NCBI GenBank assembly: GCA_934670175.1
Contig: CAKUOX010000036.1
Location: forward strand, 1 to 22,768
DNA from: an uncultured Clostridia bacterium
GTDB taxonomy: Bacteria > Bacillota > Clostridia > Christensenellales > Aristaeellaceae
Reading direction: 5' to 3'
DNA: 22,768 nucleotides
Positions 9,530 through 17,470 of the stretch are shown in pieces. The first letter of the stretch is position 1. Every line of letters begins with the position of its first letter. Below the pieces are notes generated by a model. The model saw only the letters and a program-made list of their open reading frames with translations, was not told the DNA's origin and made no database searches. The translations under genes and the position numbers were made by a program.

Positions 9530-11977
9530 TCACGGAATATTTTCCATATCGCCGTTGCCGGAGAGCGCGCGGCGCAGCTCGTAGCGCAGCCTTTCGCCCT
9601 TCTTCATGCCGCCAAGGAAGGCAAGATAGGCTCTCCGCCCCGCGTTCGCCGCGCCTGCGGGCGGCTCGCCGCCCGAATAGCGCATGCGCGCCACCGCCGC
9701 GGCAAAGGCTTCGTAGTCCGGATTGGGCATGGCCTGCACAACGCGCGCCGCAAAGGCCTGCGGCGTTTCGCCGCCGCGCGGGGTCAGGCCGCAGCGGCTC
9801 AGCAGCGTCAGTATCGCGCGGTAGAGCAGCAGGCACGCCGCACCCGCGCTGCCCGCCTGCGCCGCCAGCTTCACGGGATCGCTGGCTTCGACGCGCCGCT
9901 TCAGCCACAGGATCGCCAGCGCGATCAGCGCCGCCAGCAGCAGGCACGCCAGCAGTATCCACAGCCACGTCAGATCGCGGTCGCGCTGCTGCGGCTGGTC
10001 GTCGGGCTGGTCATTCGGTTGGTCGTCGGGCTGATTGTCGGGCTGATTGTCCGGCTGATTGTCCGGCTGGTCATTCGGCTGATCGTCGCTTTGATCGTCC
10101 TGCGGCGTATCGCCCGCCGAATCGCCGCCCTGATCCTCAGGCGGGGTGTCGGGCTGGCCGTCCGGCTGCGTCGCGCCGTCGCCGCTCGCGTCCAGATCCG
10201 TATCATTCGCATCGGGGTTTTGCGCGGTATCGTCGTTTTCGAAGGGCGTTTCATCGCCGCCGTCATGGCTCACGCCGCTCGCATCCGCGCCGCCGTTGTC
10301 TCCGGCGTCGCCCTGCTTGGAATCGCCCTGACTCATTTCCACGGCACGCGCAGTGGGGTCGAACGCCGTCCAGCCCAGGCCGTTTAAGTAGACCTCCACC
10401 CAGGCATGGGCGTTTTTGCCGGTGATCAGCGTTTCGCCGCCGGGCTGCGCCTGCACATAATAGCCCTCCACATAGCGCGCGGGCACGCCCGCCACGCGGC
10501 AGAGCACGGTCATGGCCGTGGCAAAATAGCTGCAATAGCCCTGCTTTTCCTCCAGCAAAAACCAGGACACAAAATCCTGCCCCTGCTCGGGATAGCGGCC
10601 GTCCAGCGTGTAGCGGTAGTTCTGCGCCAGATAATTCTGGATGGCATACGCCTTGCGCACGGCGCTGCCGCTGCCCTGCGTCAGCTCCACGGCCAGCGCG
10701 TACACGCGCGAATCTATGCCCTCGGGCAGCGCCGTGTAGTTCTCTACGGCGGCGGCAAAGCCCTGATCCGGGCTGTCCTGCACCGCCTCGGCGGCGCGGA
10801 TCAGCGCTTCGGGGTTTTCGGGCACGGCGGCGGAGAGCGCATAGCGGTCGCCCGCCTGCGTCTGGCGGGTCAGGAAGATCTCACCCGCAGAATTATAGTA
10901 TACGGCGTTGGCCAGATCCATGCTGAATTCGGACATATGTGCGGGCACAAAGAGCGTGCTCGTGCCCGTTTCCAGCATCTCGACCTCGGCGTCGACCTGC
11001 GCAAAACCCTCGGGCACTTCGCCCGTGCCAAACGCATCCTCCCGCATGGCGCGGTGGGTAAAATCGTAATACAGATAGCGCGCCTTGGGCAGATCATCCA
11101 CCCAGGAATAGCCGGTATAGCTGCGGCGAACGGTGCCGCGCAGCAGCAGCGTCCGGTCGGTCGTCACCTTCATGACCTCGTCCTCCGTGGGGTTGGCGGG
11201 GCCGCCCAGCATCGCCACCACGCGATCATCCAGCATACCGGCATGGTCGTAGCCCTTTTCGGCGATGGAAAACGCCACGCGCTGCTCGGTGAAGCGCACA
11301 TAATCGTCCACCACGGCGCGAATGCGCTCGGCCAGGTTCTCCAGCGGCGCCCAGGTAATGCGCGCCGACGGCGTGAGCAGCACCGCCAGCACCGCCAGCG
11401 TCAGCGCCGGCAGAAGCAGCGCCGGGCGCATGCCGTCGCTGCGGCGCAGCTCGTCCGGCAAGCCGAACGCCGCCAACCCCGCCGCCAGACCCGGCAGCGC
11501 GCGCCAGATGCTGATCTCCTGATTCAGCGTCAGCGCGCACAGCACCGCCGCTATCAGCAGCGTCAGCGCCACCGGCACGCCGCTGGGCGCGCGCAGCAGC
11601 AGCGCCGTCAGCGCGCCCAGCAGAATGCCCAGTATCAGCGCGCCGCCCGCGGCGGCAGAGGCGTATTTTTCAAAAAACTCCGGCGACGCGGCCCGTTCAA
11701 CGGCAAACTCGCGCGCCGCGAGGCTGATGCCCGATATATTGAAAACGATCGCCGCGCCCAACGCCAGAACAACCGCGGCTGCTGCGCCGATCGCCCAGCC
11801 CGTGCCGCGATGGCTCAGCCCCACAACCGCCGCAGCCGCAGCGGCTGCCGGATAGGCGCTCGTCCACGAGACCGTAAATCCCAGCGCGCGCACCGCGAAG
11901 CAGGCCGTGCATCCGGCGATCAGGCCGGCGGTCAGCGCCGTGAGCGCCGCGCGAAACATGCGTGTCAGCTTATTCAT
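9530..11977 (-). CDS. Transmembrane transglutaminase-like protein (TgpA type)
   Basis: An 815-residue membrane protein. Residues 1 to about 205 hold several hydrophobic segments. An extracytoplasmic region contains the transglutaminase core at about 440-545 with the catalytic triad Cys482 (KQGYCSYFATAM), His524 (NAHAWVEVY) and Asp540 (FDPTAR). An acidic linker of about 110 residues rich in Asp, Gln and Pro follows, including eight DxQP repeats at 631-662. A further membrane helix (about 669-690) leads to a cytoplasmic DUF4129-like tail. Such proteins occur next to MoxR and DUF58 proteins, as here, and may act on peptides or the cell surface; the substrate is unknown. The ATG lies 36 nt after the DUF58 stop. 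Confidence 0.88.
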   Translation of the reverse strand: MNKLTRMFRAALTALTAGLIAGCTACFAVRALGFTVSWTSAYPAAAAAAAVVGLSHRGTGWAIGAAAAVVLALGAAIVFNISGISLAAREFAVERAASPEFFEKYASAAAGGALILGILLGALTALLLRAPSGVPVALTLLIAAVLCALTLNQEISIWRALPGLAAGLAAFGLPDELRRSDGMRPALLLPALTLAVLAVLLTPSARITWAPLENLAERIRAVVDDYVRFTEQRVAFSIAEKGYDHAGMLDDRVVAMLGGPANPTEDEVMKVTTDRTLLLRGTVRRSYTGYSWVDDLPKARYLYYDFTHRAMREDAFGTGEVPEGFAQVDAEVEMLETGTSTLFVPAHMSEFSMDLANAVYYNSAGEIFLTRQTQAGDRYALSAAVPENPEALIRAAEAVQDSPDQGFAAAVENYTALPEGIDSRVYALAVELTQGSGSAVRKAYAIQNYLAQNYRYTLDGRYPEQGQDFVSWFLLEEKQGYCSYFATAMTVLCRVAGVPARYVEGYYVQAQPGGETLITGKNAHAWVEVYLNGLGWTAFDPTARAVEMSQGDSKQGDAGDNGGADASGVSHDGGDETPFENDDTAQNPDANDTDLDASGDGATQPDGQPDTPPEDQGGDSAGDTPQDDQSDDQPNDQPDNQPDNQPDNQPDDQPNDQPDDQPQQRDRDLTWLWILLACLLLAALIALAILWLKRRVEASDPVKLAAQAGSAGAACLLLYRAILTLLSRCGLTPRGGETPQAFAARVVQAMPNPDYEAFAAAVARMRYSGGEPPAGAANAGRRAYLAFLGGMKKGERLRYELRRALSGNGDMENIP
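9992..10087. repeat. 12-bp minisatellite inside the transglutaminase gene (8 units)
   Basis: Eight consecutive 12-nt units of the type CGGCTGGTCGTC / GGGCTGATTGTC encode DDQP, NDQP or DNQP on the minus strand. Because the unit is a multiple of three, gain or loss of units keeps the frame and changes only the linker between the transglutaminase domain and the last membrane helix. Units differ at a few bases, so the array is not fully homogenised. Confidence 0.9.
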
Positions 11978-12013
11978 GTGCTCTATTTCCCCAATGATCT
12001 ATCCAGTAGCTTA

Positions 12014-13207
12014 TCAAAATACGTCTGCGGCGTCCGGCGCGGCGGCGGGTGCTTCGCCCGCCCAGGGGTCGAGCTGCTGCACCAGCGCGCCCGACATGCG
12101 GATGCGCTCCAGCATTTCCAGCGCCTCGCTGCGCCCGCTTTCGCTCACCCAGATAAATTTCACCTGCACGCCGCTGTTTTGCATGCGAATGGCAATATCC
12201 GCCGTGCGGCCGGTCAGCCGCGACGTGATCAGCACCGCGCCGCCCGTGCGCTGGAAGCGCCCCATCATCAGCATCAGTATCTGCTCGTAGGGATAGGGGC
12301 TGTCAAACGCCACGCGCGTCAGCGCCTCGGAAAAGGCGGGCAGCTCCGCCGCCGTGCGCGCGGACAATTCCTGCGGCTGCGCCGCCTGAAGCGGCATGCA
12401 CACGGGAAAGCCGCCCTCCAGCTGCGCCTTCGCCGCGCCCAGCGCCGATTCGCAGATCGCATCCTCCAGCGTGAGCTTCTGGTCGTTCAGCGCGGCAATC
12501 TCGCTCAGATCCGGAATGATCAATGTATCCGGCCGCGCGCTCTCCTCAAAGGTGCGCACCATGACCTCGCGCTTTTTCAGCGTCAGCTTCCAGTGCACCT
12601 TCTTGAGCTCATCGCCATCCTGCCATTTGCGCACGCCGGAGGGCGAGGCATTGTCCTCGGCGGCGCGGGATATGAATTCCGGCCCCACGTCCGACGCCTT
12701 CAGCGGCATCAGCGGCTGCGCGCTCGGCCTGGGACAGACCTCCACGCGCATCAGCCTTTTGCCCGACGCGCGGGAGAATTCGAACAGTGAAAACAGATCC
12801 GAAACGCCGATGCGCTCCACGCCCACCTCGTAGTTGCCGCGGTGCGGGCAGCGAATCACATGGCGAAACTGGCGCTGCACAAACGGCGGCGCGTTCACGC
12901 CGATCTCCTGCCGCCCGCCCGCGCTGCCGGGTACATTCAGCGTGACCCACAGATTGCCCACCGGCAGCACGCAGCTGTGGCGCACCGTCAGCAGCGTCAT
13001 CAGCCGGTCGCCGCGGTTCATGCGCGGCCTGACGCCCTTCATGCTCACCCGCACTGAAAACAGTGTAATCAGCGCCGACGCGAGCGAAAACAGCAGCATC
13101 AGCCCCAGCAGGCACAGCAGCAGGTAGTATGCGCGCGTGCCGGTGGCCAGCCCCGCGCACAGCAGCGCGAGCATCGCCGCCAGCACGCCCAGAAAGCGCG
13201 CCTTCAT
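12014..13207 (-). CDS. DUF58 domain-containing protein
   Basis: A 397-residue protein with two adjacent membrane segments near the N-terminus (about residues 5-50), a beta-rich region, and the DUF58 signature WQDGDELKKVHW at 195-206 followed by KLTLKKREVMVRTFEE. DUF58 proteins resemble von Willebrand factor type A domains and are coupled to MoxR AAA ATPases; their molecular role is not established. Its start overlaps the moxR stop by 4 nt (ATGA) and it precedes the transglutaminase gene, giving the standard MoxR-DUF58-transglutaminase order. Confidence 0.9.
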   Translation of the reverse strand: MKARFLGVLAAMLALLCAGLATGTRAYYLLLCLLGLMLLFSLASALITLFSVRVSMKGVRPRMNRGDRLMTLLTVRHSCVLPVGNLWVTLNVPGSAGGRQEIGVNAPPFVQRQFRHVIRCPHRGNYEVGVERIGVSDLFSLFEFSRASGKRLMRVEVCPRPSAQPLMPLKASDVGPEFISRAAEDNASPSGVRKWQDGDELKKVHWKLTLKKREVMVRTFEESARPDTLIIPDLSEIAALNDQKLTLEDAICESALGAAKAQLEGGFPVCMPLQAAQPQELSARTAAELPAFSEALTRVAFDSPYPYEQILMLMMGRFQRTGGAVLITSRLTGRTADIAIRMQNSGVQVKFIWVSESGRSEALEMLERIRMSGALVQQLDPWAGEAPAAAPDAADVF

Positions 13208-14151
13208 TTCACCTTCACCGGCACCGTCACGCCGGAAAGCACGCCCTGAAGCACGCGCTCCGCCGTCATATTGCGCATGCGCGCCTCGGGCGAAAGCACC
13301 AGTCGGTGCGCCAGCACCGGCGCGGCCATTTTCAGCACGTCCTCAGGGATAACGTAATCCCGACCCGCCAGCAGCGCGCACGCCTGCGCCGCCCGCAGCA
13401 GCGATATGGCCGCGCGGGTGGACACGCCCAGCTGCAGCGCAGCGTTTTTACGCGAGGCCGCGGCGATGGCGGATATGTAGGCGCGCGCCTCCTTCGAGGT
13501 ATGCACGCCCTCGACCTCCTGCTGAAGGCGCAATATGTCGGACGAGGTACAGATGGGACGCAGCTCCTCCATCGGGCGCGCGCCGCTGGTGTACTTCTCC
13601 AGAATGTCCGCTTCCTCCTCGGCGGTGGGATAGCCGATGGAAATGCGCATGAAGAAGCGGTCGAGCTGCGCCTCCGGCAGCGGATAGGTGCCCACGAAAT
13701 CCACCGGATTCTGCGTGGCCAGCACCACAAAGGGCTGCGGCAGGCGATAGGTCGCGCCGTCCACAGACACCTGTCCCTCCTCCATTACCTCCAGCAGCGA
13801 GGACTGCGTTTTCGGCGAGGTGCGGTTGATCTCGTCGGCCAGCACGATCTGGCTCATAATCATGCCCGGCTTATATTCCAGCTCGCCGGTCTTGAAGTTC
13901 ACGATGGAAAAGCCTGTGATATCTGAAGGCGTCACGTCGGGCGTAAACTGGATGCGCCGGAACGAGCAGTCCAGCGACCGCGCCAGCGCGCTGGCCAGCG
14001 TGGTTTTGCCCACGCCGGGCACGTCCTCGATCAGCACATGACCGCGGCAGAGCACGGCGATCATCATCAGCTCGACCGCGCCGTCCTTGCCCACGACCAC
14101 CTTGCCCACATTTTGCTTCAATAACTGCGCAAAGCGCTGAGTGACCTGCAT
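13204..14151 (-). CDS. MoxR-family AAA+ ATPase
   Basis: A 315-residue AAA+ ATPase of the MoxR subfamily (AAA_3 plus lid). Walker A is GVGKTT at 46-51 within HVLIEDVPGVGKTTLA. Walker B ends in ADEINR at 105-110, followed by the MoxR-typical EVMEEGQVSVDG, sensor 1 ATQNPV and the arginine-finger region QLDRFFMRI. MoxR proteins are thought to act as chaperones for partner proteins encoded next to them, here the DUF58 and transglutaminase proteins. AAAGGAG precedes the ATG. First gene of its operon, behind the promoter at 14242-14270. Confidence 0.94.
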   Translation of the reverse strand: MQVTQRFAQLLKQNVGKVVVGKDGAVELMMIAVLCRGHVLIEDVPGVGKTTLASALARSLDCSFRRIQFTPDVTPSDITGFSIVNFKTGELEYKPGMIMSQIVLADEINRTSPKTQSSLLEVMEEGQVSVDGATYRLPQPFVVLATQNPVDFVGTYPLPEAQLDRFFMRISIGYPTAEEEADILEKYTSGARPMEELRPICTSSDILRLQQEVEGVHTSKEARAYISAIAAASRKNAALQLGVSTRAAISLLRAAQACALLAGRDYVIPEDVLKMAAPVLAHRLVLSPEARMRNMTAERVLQGVLSGVTVPVKVK

Positions 14152-14241
14152 ATTCTATCTCCTTTGATACAAATACTCTTTAATACGATTTAGACGAAAC
14201 GGAAGCCCTCCGGGGTTCCAAAGTCCCACTTCTTCGATTTT

Positions 14242-14270
14242 AGTATAGCAACTTCCCAGCAGAAATACAA
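14242..14270 (-). promoter_or_regulatory. Promoter for moxR-DUF58-transglutaminase operon
   Basis: On the minus strand TTGTAT (14265-14270), 17-nt spacer, TATACT (14242-14247) preceded by TGC. The leader to the moxR ATG is about 85 nt. It is back-to-back with the nnr promoter, so the two divergent operons share a control region. Confidence 0.75.
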
Positions 14271-14297
14271 GAAAATCCCCACACGGAGCCGGATTTG

Positions 14298-14306
14298 TGC
14301 TATAAT
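14298..14306 (+). promoter_or_regulatory. Extended -10 promoter for nnr
   Basis: TGC-TATAAT gives a perfect extended -10 (TGnTATAAT). No good -35 hexamer is found 17 nt upstream (CCCACA), which is tolerated with an extended -10. The start would be near 14313, about 40 nt before the nnr ATG. Confidence 0.65.
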
Positions 14307-14353
14307 ATTTACTGGGTTGTCGAATTTTACGCGCTGAAGGGAGCGGATCATCC

Positions 14354-15850
14354 ATGCGCACGCTGATCACGCCGGAGCTGATGCTCGCCTGCGAGGGCGC
14401 GCATTTTGCGCGCACGGGCGAGGCGTCCGTCGATTATATGGAGCGCGCCGCCCGCGCCATCGCGGATATTGCGCTTGCGCGCTTTCCGGAGGCGCGGCGG
14501 GTCTACATCGCCTGCGGCCCGGGCGGCAACGGCGGCGACGGCTATGCCTGCGCGCGCATGCTGCACGAAGCCGGAATAAACGTCGCGCTGTTTCCCGCCG
14601 CCGAGGCCAGGTCGCCGGACGCCAGGCGCAGCGCCGACCGTGCTCAGGAAATGAACATACCGTTCGCAGCCGGCGGCGACCCGCTGCCCGCGCCGGATAT
14701 GTGGATCGACGCGCTCTATGGCACGGGGCTGTCCCGCGCGCCGGAGGGAGCGGCCCAAAGGCTGATCGAGCGCATGAACGCCGAACGTGCGCGCGGCGCG
14801 CGCATTCTGGCCGCCGATATACCCTCGGGATTAAACGGCACGACGGGGCGCGCGTTCTCGCCCGCCGTGCACGCGGACGTTACCGCAGCGCTGCAATACG
14901 AAAAGATTGGCTATTATCTGGAGGACGGTTTCGACCACTGCGGCGAGATCGTCTGCGCGGACGTGGGCTTCCCGCGCTCGGCCTTCCCGAGCATGCTGCC
15001 GCGCCTTATGCAGCCTCGCGATCTGCGCGCGCTGTTTGCGCCGCGCCCGCGCAACCTGCATAAGGGGCGCTGCGGACAGCTGCTGATCGCTGCGGGCAGC
15101 TTTGGCATGGCGGGCGCGGCGGCGCTGTGCGCACGGGCGGCGCTGCGCAGCGGCGCGGGGCTGGTGAGCGTGGCGTGCCCGAGGAGCATCGTGCCCATCT
15201 TGCAGGCGCTCGCGCCCTGCGCTACATGTGTTCCACTGCCGGAAACGGACGGCGCGATCGCGCCCGAGGCGGCGGATGTGCTGCGTGAAGCGCTGCAGGG
15301 CAAATCCGCTGCGGTAATCGGCTGTGGGCTGAGCCGCCGCGCGGCACCGGCGGCGCTGCGCGCAGTGCTGGAGAGCGGCGTGCCTGCGGTGATCGACGCG
15401 GACGGCCTGAACCTGCTGTCGGCGCATCCGGAGCTGAGAGCGCTGCTGGGCGCGCGCCACATCTTAACGCCCCACCCCGGCGAGGCGGCGCGGCTGCTGG
15501 GGCGCCCGTGCGAGGATGCGCTCATAGACGCCAAAGCGCTTGCCGAAACCGGCGCGACCGTCGTGCTGAAGGGCGCGGGGCGGGTGATCTGCGGCGGCGG
15601 AGAGGTTCTGCTGAGCGCCAGCGGCGGCTGCGCAATGGCGCGCGGCGGCTCGGGCGACGTGCTCAGCGGCATTCTCGGCGCGCTGCTGGCGGAGGGTTCG
15701 AGCCGCACGCCGGCGCAGACGGCGGCGGCCGCCTGCGAGATCCACGGCCTTTGCGGCGAAAGAATGCAGCGGCGCTACGGCGCGCGCGCCGCAAACGCTG
15801 CCGACCTGCTCGAATTTCTGCCGGAGGTGTTCATGGAATATGTGGACTGA
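14354..15850 (+). CDS. nnr: Bifunctional NAD(P)H-hydrate repair enzyme (epimerase + ADP-dependent dehydratase)
   Basis: A 498-residue two-domain enzyme that repairs hydrated NAD(P)H. The N-terminal YjeF_N epimerase domain (about 1-215) shows GPGGNGGDG (55-63), DALYGTG (119-125) and ADIPSGLNGTTG (154-165). The C-terminal ribokinase-like dehydratase domain (about 225-498) shows HKGRCGQLLIAAGS, DADGLN (348-353), LTPHPGE (371-377) and the phosphate-binding GGSGDVLSG (431-439). Such fusions are standard. GGGAG precedes the ATG. It starts a plus-strand operon divergent from moxR and overlaps the next gene by 11 nt. Confidence 0.95.
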   Translation: MRTLITPELMLACEGAHFARTGEASVDYMERAARAIADIALARFPEARRVYIACGPGGNGGDGYACARMLHEAGINVALFPAAEARSPDARRSADRAQEMNIPFAAGGDPLPAPDMWIDALYGTGLSRAPEGAAQRLIERMNAERARGARILAADIPSGLNGTTGRAFSPAVHADVTAALQYEKIGYYLEDGFDHCGEIVCADVGFPRSAFPSMLPRLMQPRDLRALFAPRPRNLHKGRCGQLLIAAGSFGMAGAAALCARAALRSGAGLVSVACPRSIVPILQALAPCATCVPLPETDGAIAPEAADVLREALQGKSAAVIGCGLSRRAAPAALRAVLESGVPAVIDADGLNLLSAHPELRALLGARHILTPHPGEAARLLGRPCEDALIDAKALAETGATVVLKGAGRVICGGGEVLLSASGGCAMARGGSGDVLSGILGALLAEGSSRTPAQTAAAACEIHGLCGERMQRRYGARAANAADLLEFLPEVFMEYVD

Positions 15851-16334
15851 CGGCGATCTGATCCGCGAAATGCGCGCGCGGCTGCGCGCCCTTCTGCCGC
15901 CGCGCGCCTTTCTGAAGCGCGATCGCGGCGACGCGCTGTTTATCAGCAACGCGCCCGCCGTAAACCCCAGCTTTTCCGGCGCGCCGGGCTTTTGCTGCGC
16001 GCGGCGCGGCGCGCTGATGACCTTTCTGCCGGACGCGAGCTGGCTCGTTCGGCTCGAAGCGCGGCGGCGGCGCCCGCCGGACGATCTGTGCGCCGGGCTG
16101 GCGCGCTTTCGCGGCGCGCCCGTATCGCATGAAACGATACTGCTGTTCACGCGCGGCGCAAAGCTGATGGAGCTGACGGACGCGCCGGAGGCGGAGCTCG
16201 CCGCCTACGACCGCGCGGTGCGCCAGGCGGCGGCCGCAGCGCTGCGCGGCGGCATGGACGGCGGCGGGCTCTACGCGCTGGCGTTGATCGATTACAAACT
16301 CAGACAGAAATCAAAAGGAGGAGATATACGATGA
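15840..16334 (+). CDS. Uncharacterised protein, 164 residues
   Basis: I do not recognise a family. The gene is open over its full length, overlaps nnr by 11 nt at its start and the MBL-hydrolase start by 4 nt (ATGA), so it is embedded in a tightly packed operon and is probably real. The product is rich in Ala and Arg, has no clear membrane segment or signal peptide, and contains one Cys pair (GFCCARRG). The ATG at 15840 has GGAGG about 13 nt upstream, which is rather far. Very high GC and many Ala/Arg codons mean a chance open frame is not completely excluded. Cytoplasmic location is inferred. Confidence 0.65.
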   Translation: MWTDGDLIREMRARLRALLPPRAFLKRDRGDALFISNAPAVNPSFSGAPGFCCARRGALMTFLPDASWLVRLEARRRRPPDDLCAGLARFRGAPVSHETILLFTRGAKLMELTDAPEAELAAYDRAVRQAAAAALRGGMDGGGLYALALIDYKLRQKSKGGDIR

Positions 16335-16966
16335 AGCTCAAGTATTACGGACACGCCTGCTTTTCCCTGCGCTATCAGGACGGCACCCTGCTGGTGACCG
16401 ACCCGTTCGACGCGACCGTCCCCTACCCGCCGTGCGACGAGAGGTGCACTGCGGCGCTGGTAACACACGACCATTTCGACCACAACTGCGTCGCGTCGCT
16501 TCCGGGTGAATTCAAAACCATAAACACTGCCGGAACGTATCAGATCGGCGGCGTGACGGTGCGCACCGCCGAATGCTTCCACGACGATCAGCGCGGCGCA
16601 CTGCGCGGCAGCAACCTGATCTTCCGCATCGAGGGCGACGGCCTGTCCATCGCGCATCTGGGCGACCTGGGCCACATGCCGGAGGAAGCGCAGCGCGAGA
16701 TCCTGACGGGGCTGGACGTGATGCTGATTCCCGTCGGCGGTTATTTCACCATAGACACGCCGCAGGCCGTGCGCATCATCCGTGAATTCAAGCCGAGGCT
16801 CGCCATCGCCATGCACTACCGCACGGACGTGATACCGGATTGGAGCATTTCCTCTCAGAGCGATTTCATCCGCGAGACGGGCGCAATGTTCCTGCCCCGC
16901 GAGGTCGAGATCAGCCGCGAAACGCTTGAAACGCTGCCGTCCTTTGCGGTTATGACCTACAAATAA
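16331..16966 (+). CDS. MBL-fold metal-dependent hydrolase (UPF0173/YtkL-like)
   Basis: A 211-residue single-domain metallo-beta-lactamase-fold protein. MKLKYYGHACFSL at the start and VTDPFD are typical of the UPF0173 group. The metal-binding motif THDHFDH is at 45-51 (His46, His48, Asp50, His51), with a further His and Asp in HLGDLGH and a C-terminal AMHYRTD. The natural substrate is not known. AAAGGAGGAG precedes the ATG. It is the last gene of the nnr operon and is followed by the hairpin at 16994-17026. Confidence 0.88.
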   Translation: MKLKYYGHACFSLRYQDGTLLVTDPFDATVPYPPCDERCTAALVTHDHFDHNCVASLPGEFKTINTAGTYQIGGVTVRTAECFHDDQRGALRGSNLIFRIEGDGLSIAHLGDLGHMPEEAQREILTGLDVMLIPVGGYFTIDTPQAVRIIREFKPRLAIAMHYRTDVIPDWSISSQSDFIRETGAMFLPREVEISRETLETLPSFAVMTYK

Positions 16967-16993
16967 TCTTTTCTTTTATATTCGGGCAGGGAA

Positions 16994-17026
16994 ATGCGGG
17001 CTGCAAATCGATTTTGCAGCCCGCAT
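16994..17026 (+). repeat. 14-bp perfect hairpin after the nnr operon
   Basis: ATGCGGGCTGCAAA (16994-17007) and TTTGCAGCCCGCAT (17013-17026) form a perfect 14-bp stem with a 5-nt loop, 28 nt after the hydrolase stop. It could help end transcription, but no T-tract follows. Its arms recur 95 nt further on, split apart by about 140 nt of insert (see 17054-17334), so it appears to be a minimal copy of the same repeat. Confidence 0.75.
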
Positions 17027-17053
17027 CAGGATGTTGACAAAGTCAACAGACTG

Positions 17054-17334
17054 CCAGACGCTGAAAAACCCTGCAAGACAAGGAAACGCGGGCTGCAAAT
17101 GAGGGCGCATACATAATACGCACCGGAGACTTTGCGAAGCAAAGTTCCGGCAGCGCCGCGCGAATCTTTCAGATTCCAGCGCGGGCTGGTCGCCGCTGCC
17201 GCAGGCAGTGCGGCGACTGCTTCAACGTATGTAACCGATTTTGCAGCCCGTGTTGACGAAGTAAGCAGAAATTTCAGCTTCGTCAGAAGTCGTTCACGAA
17301 ATTTCTGCGGTTGCGGGGTTTGTCAGTGGTCTGA
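17054..17334. repeat. Nested inverted-repeat element with three internal hairpins (MITE-like or structured RNA)
   Basis: Imperfect terminal inverted repeats, CTGAAAAACCCTGCAA (ends about 17076) versus TTGCGGGGTTTGTCAG (from about 17311), enclose a second pair CGGGCTGCAAA (17089-17099) / TTTGCAGCCCG (17240-17250). Between these arms are three consecutive hairpins: CTTTGC-gaa-GCAAAG with flanking CCGG pairs, GAATCT-ttc-AGATTC with flanking GCGC pairs, and GTCGCCGC...GCGGCGAC. The inner arms and part of the flanks (GGAAA on the left, GTTGAC on the right) match the short hairpin at 16994-17026. No transposase or credible ORF is inside. No clear target-site duplication was found. Confidence 0.65.
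17255..17308. repeat. Two mutually exclusive hairpins
   Basis: GCAGAAATTTC (17265-17275) and GAAATTTCTGC (17298-17308) are perfect 11-bp inverted repeats. GACGAAG (17255-17261) and CTTCGTC (17278-17284) form a competing 7-bp stem that interleaves with the first. A near copy, GAAACTTCTGC, follows at 17344-17354. The sites lie upstream of the transporter promoter, so they are not in its transcript. Confidence 0.6.
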
Positions 17335-17415
17335 ATGCAGGCGGAAACTTCTGCAATTATGGATTTCTCGGCGGGCTGAATATGTAAATTATGTCAAATC
17401 CGCTTAACTTTCCAT

Positions 17416-17444
17416 TTGAAAAACGCGCAGGTATATAGTATAAT
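17416..17444 (+). promoter_or_regulatory. Sigma-A promoter for the nucleoside-type ABC transporter operon
   Basis: TTGAAA (17416-17421), 17-nt spacer, TATAAT (17439-17444). The transcript would start near 17451, only about 20 nt before the ATG at 17471, leaving no room for a riboswitch before that start. Confidence 0.85.
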
Positions 17445-17470
17445 TGAAGCAGTAACCTTTATACGAGGTC

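Noticed and set aside
10406..12790. 794-codon plus-strand open frame across the transglutaminase and DUF58 genes
   Set aside because: It is an Arg/His/Gln-rich antisense shadow of two recognised genes, with no RBS or domain.
16994..17308. CRISPR array
   Set aside because: The repeats are inverted and nested, with no regular direct repeat-spacer pattern and no cas genes.
17132..17407. 91-codon ORF inside the hairpin-rich gap
   Set aside because: It runs through the inverted repeats and has no RBS or plausible product.
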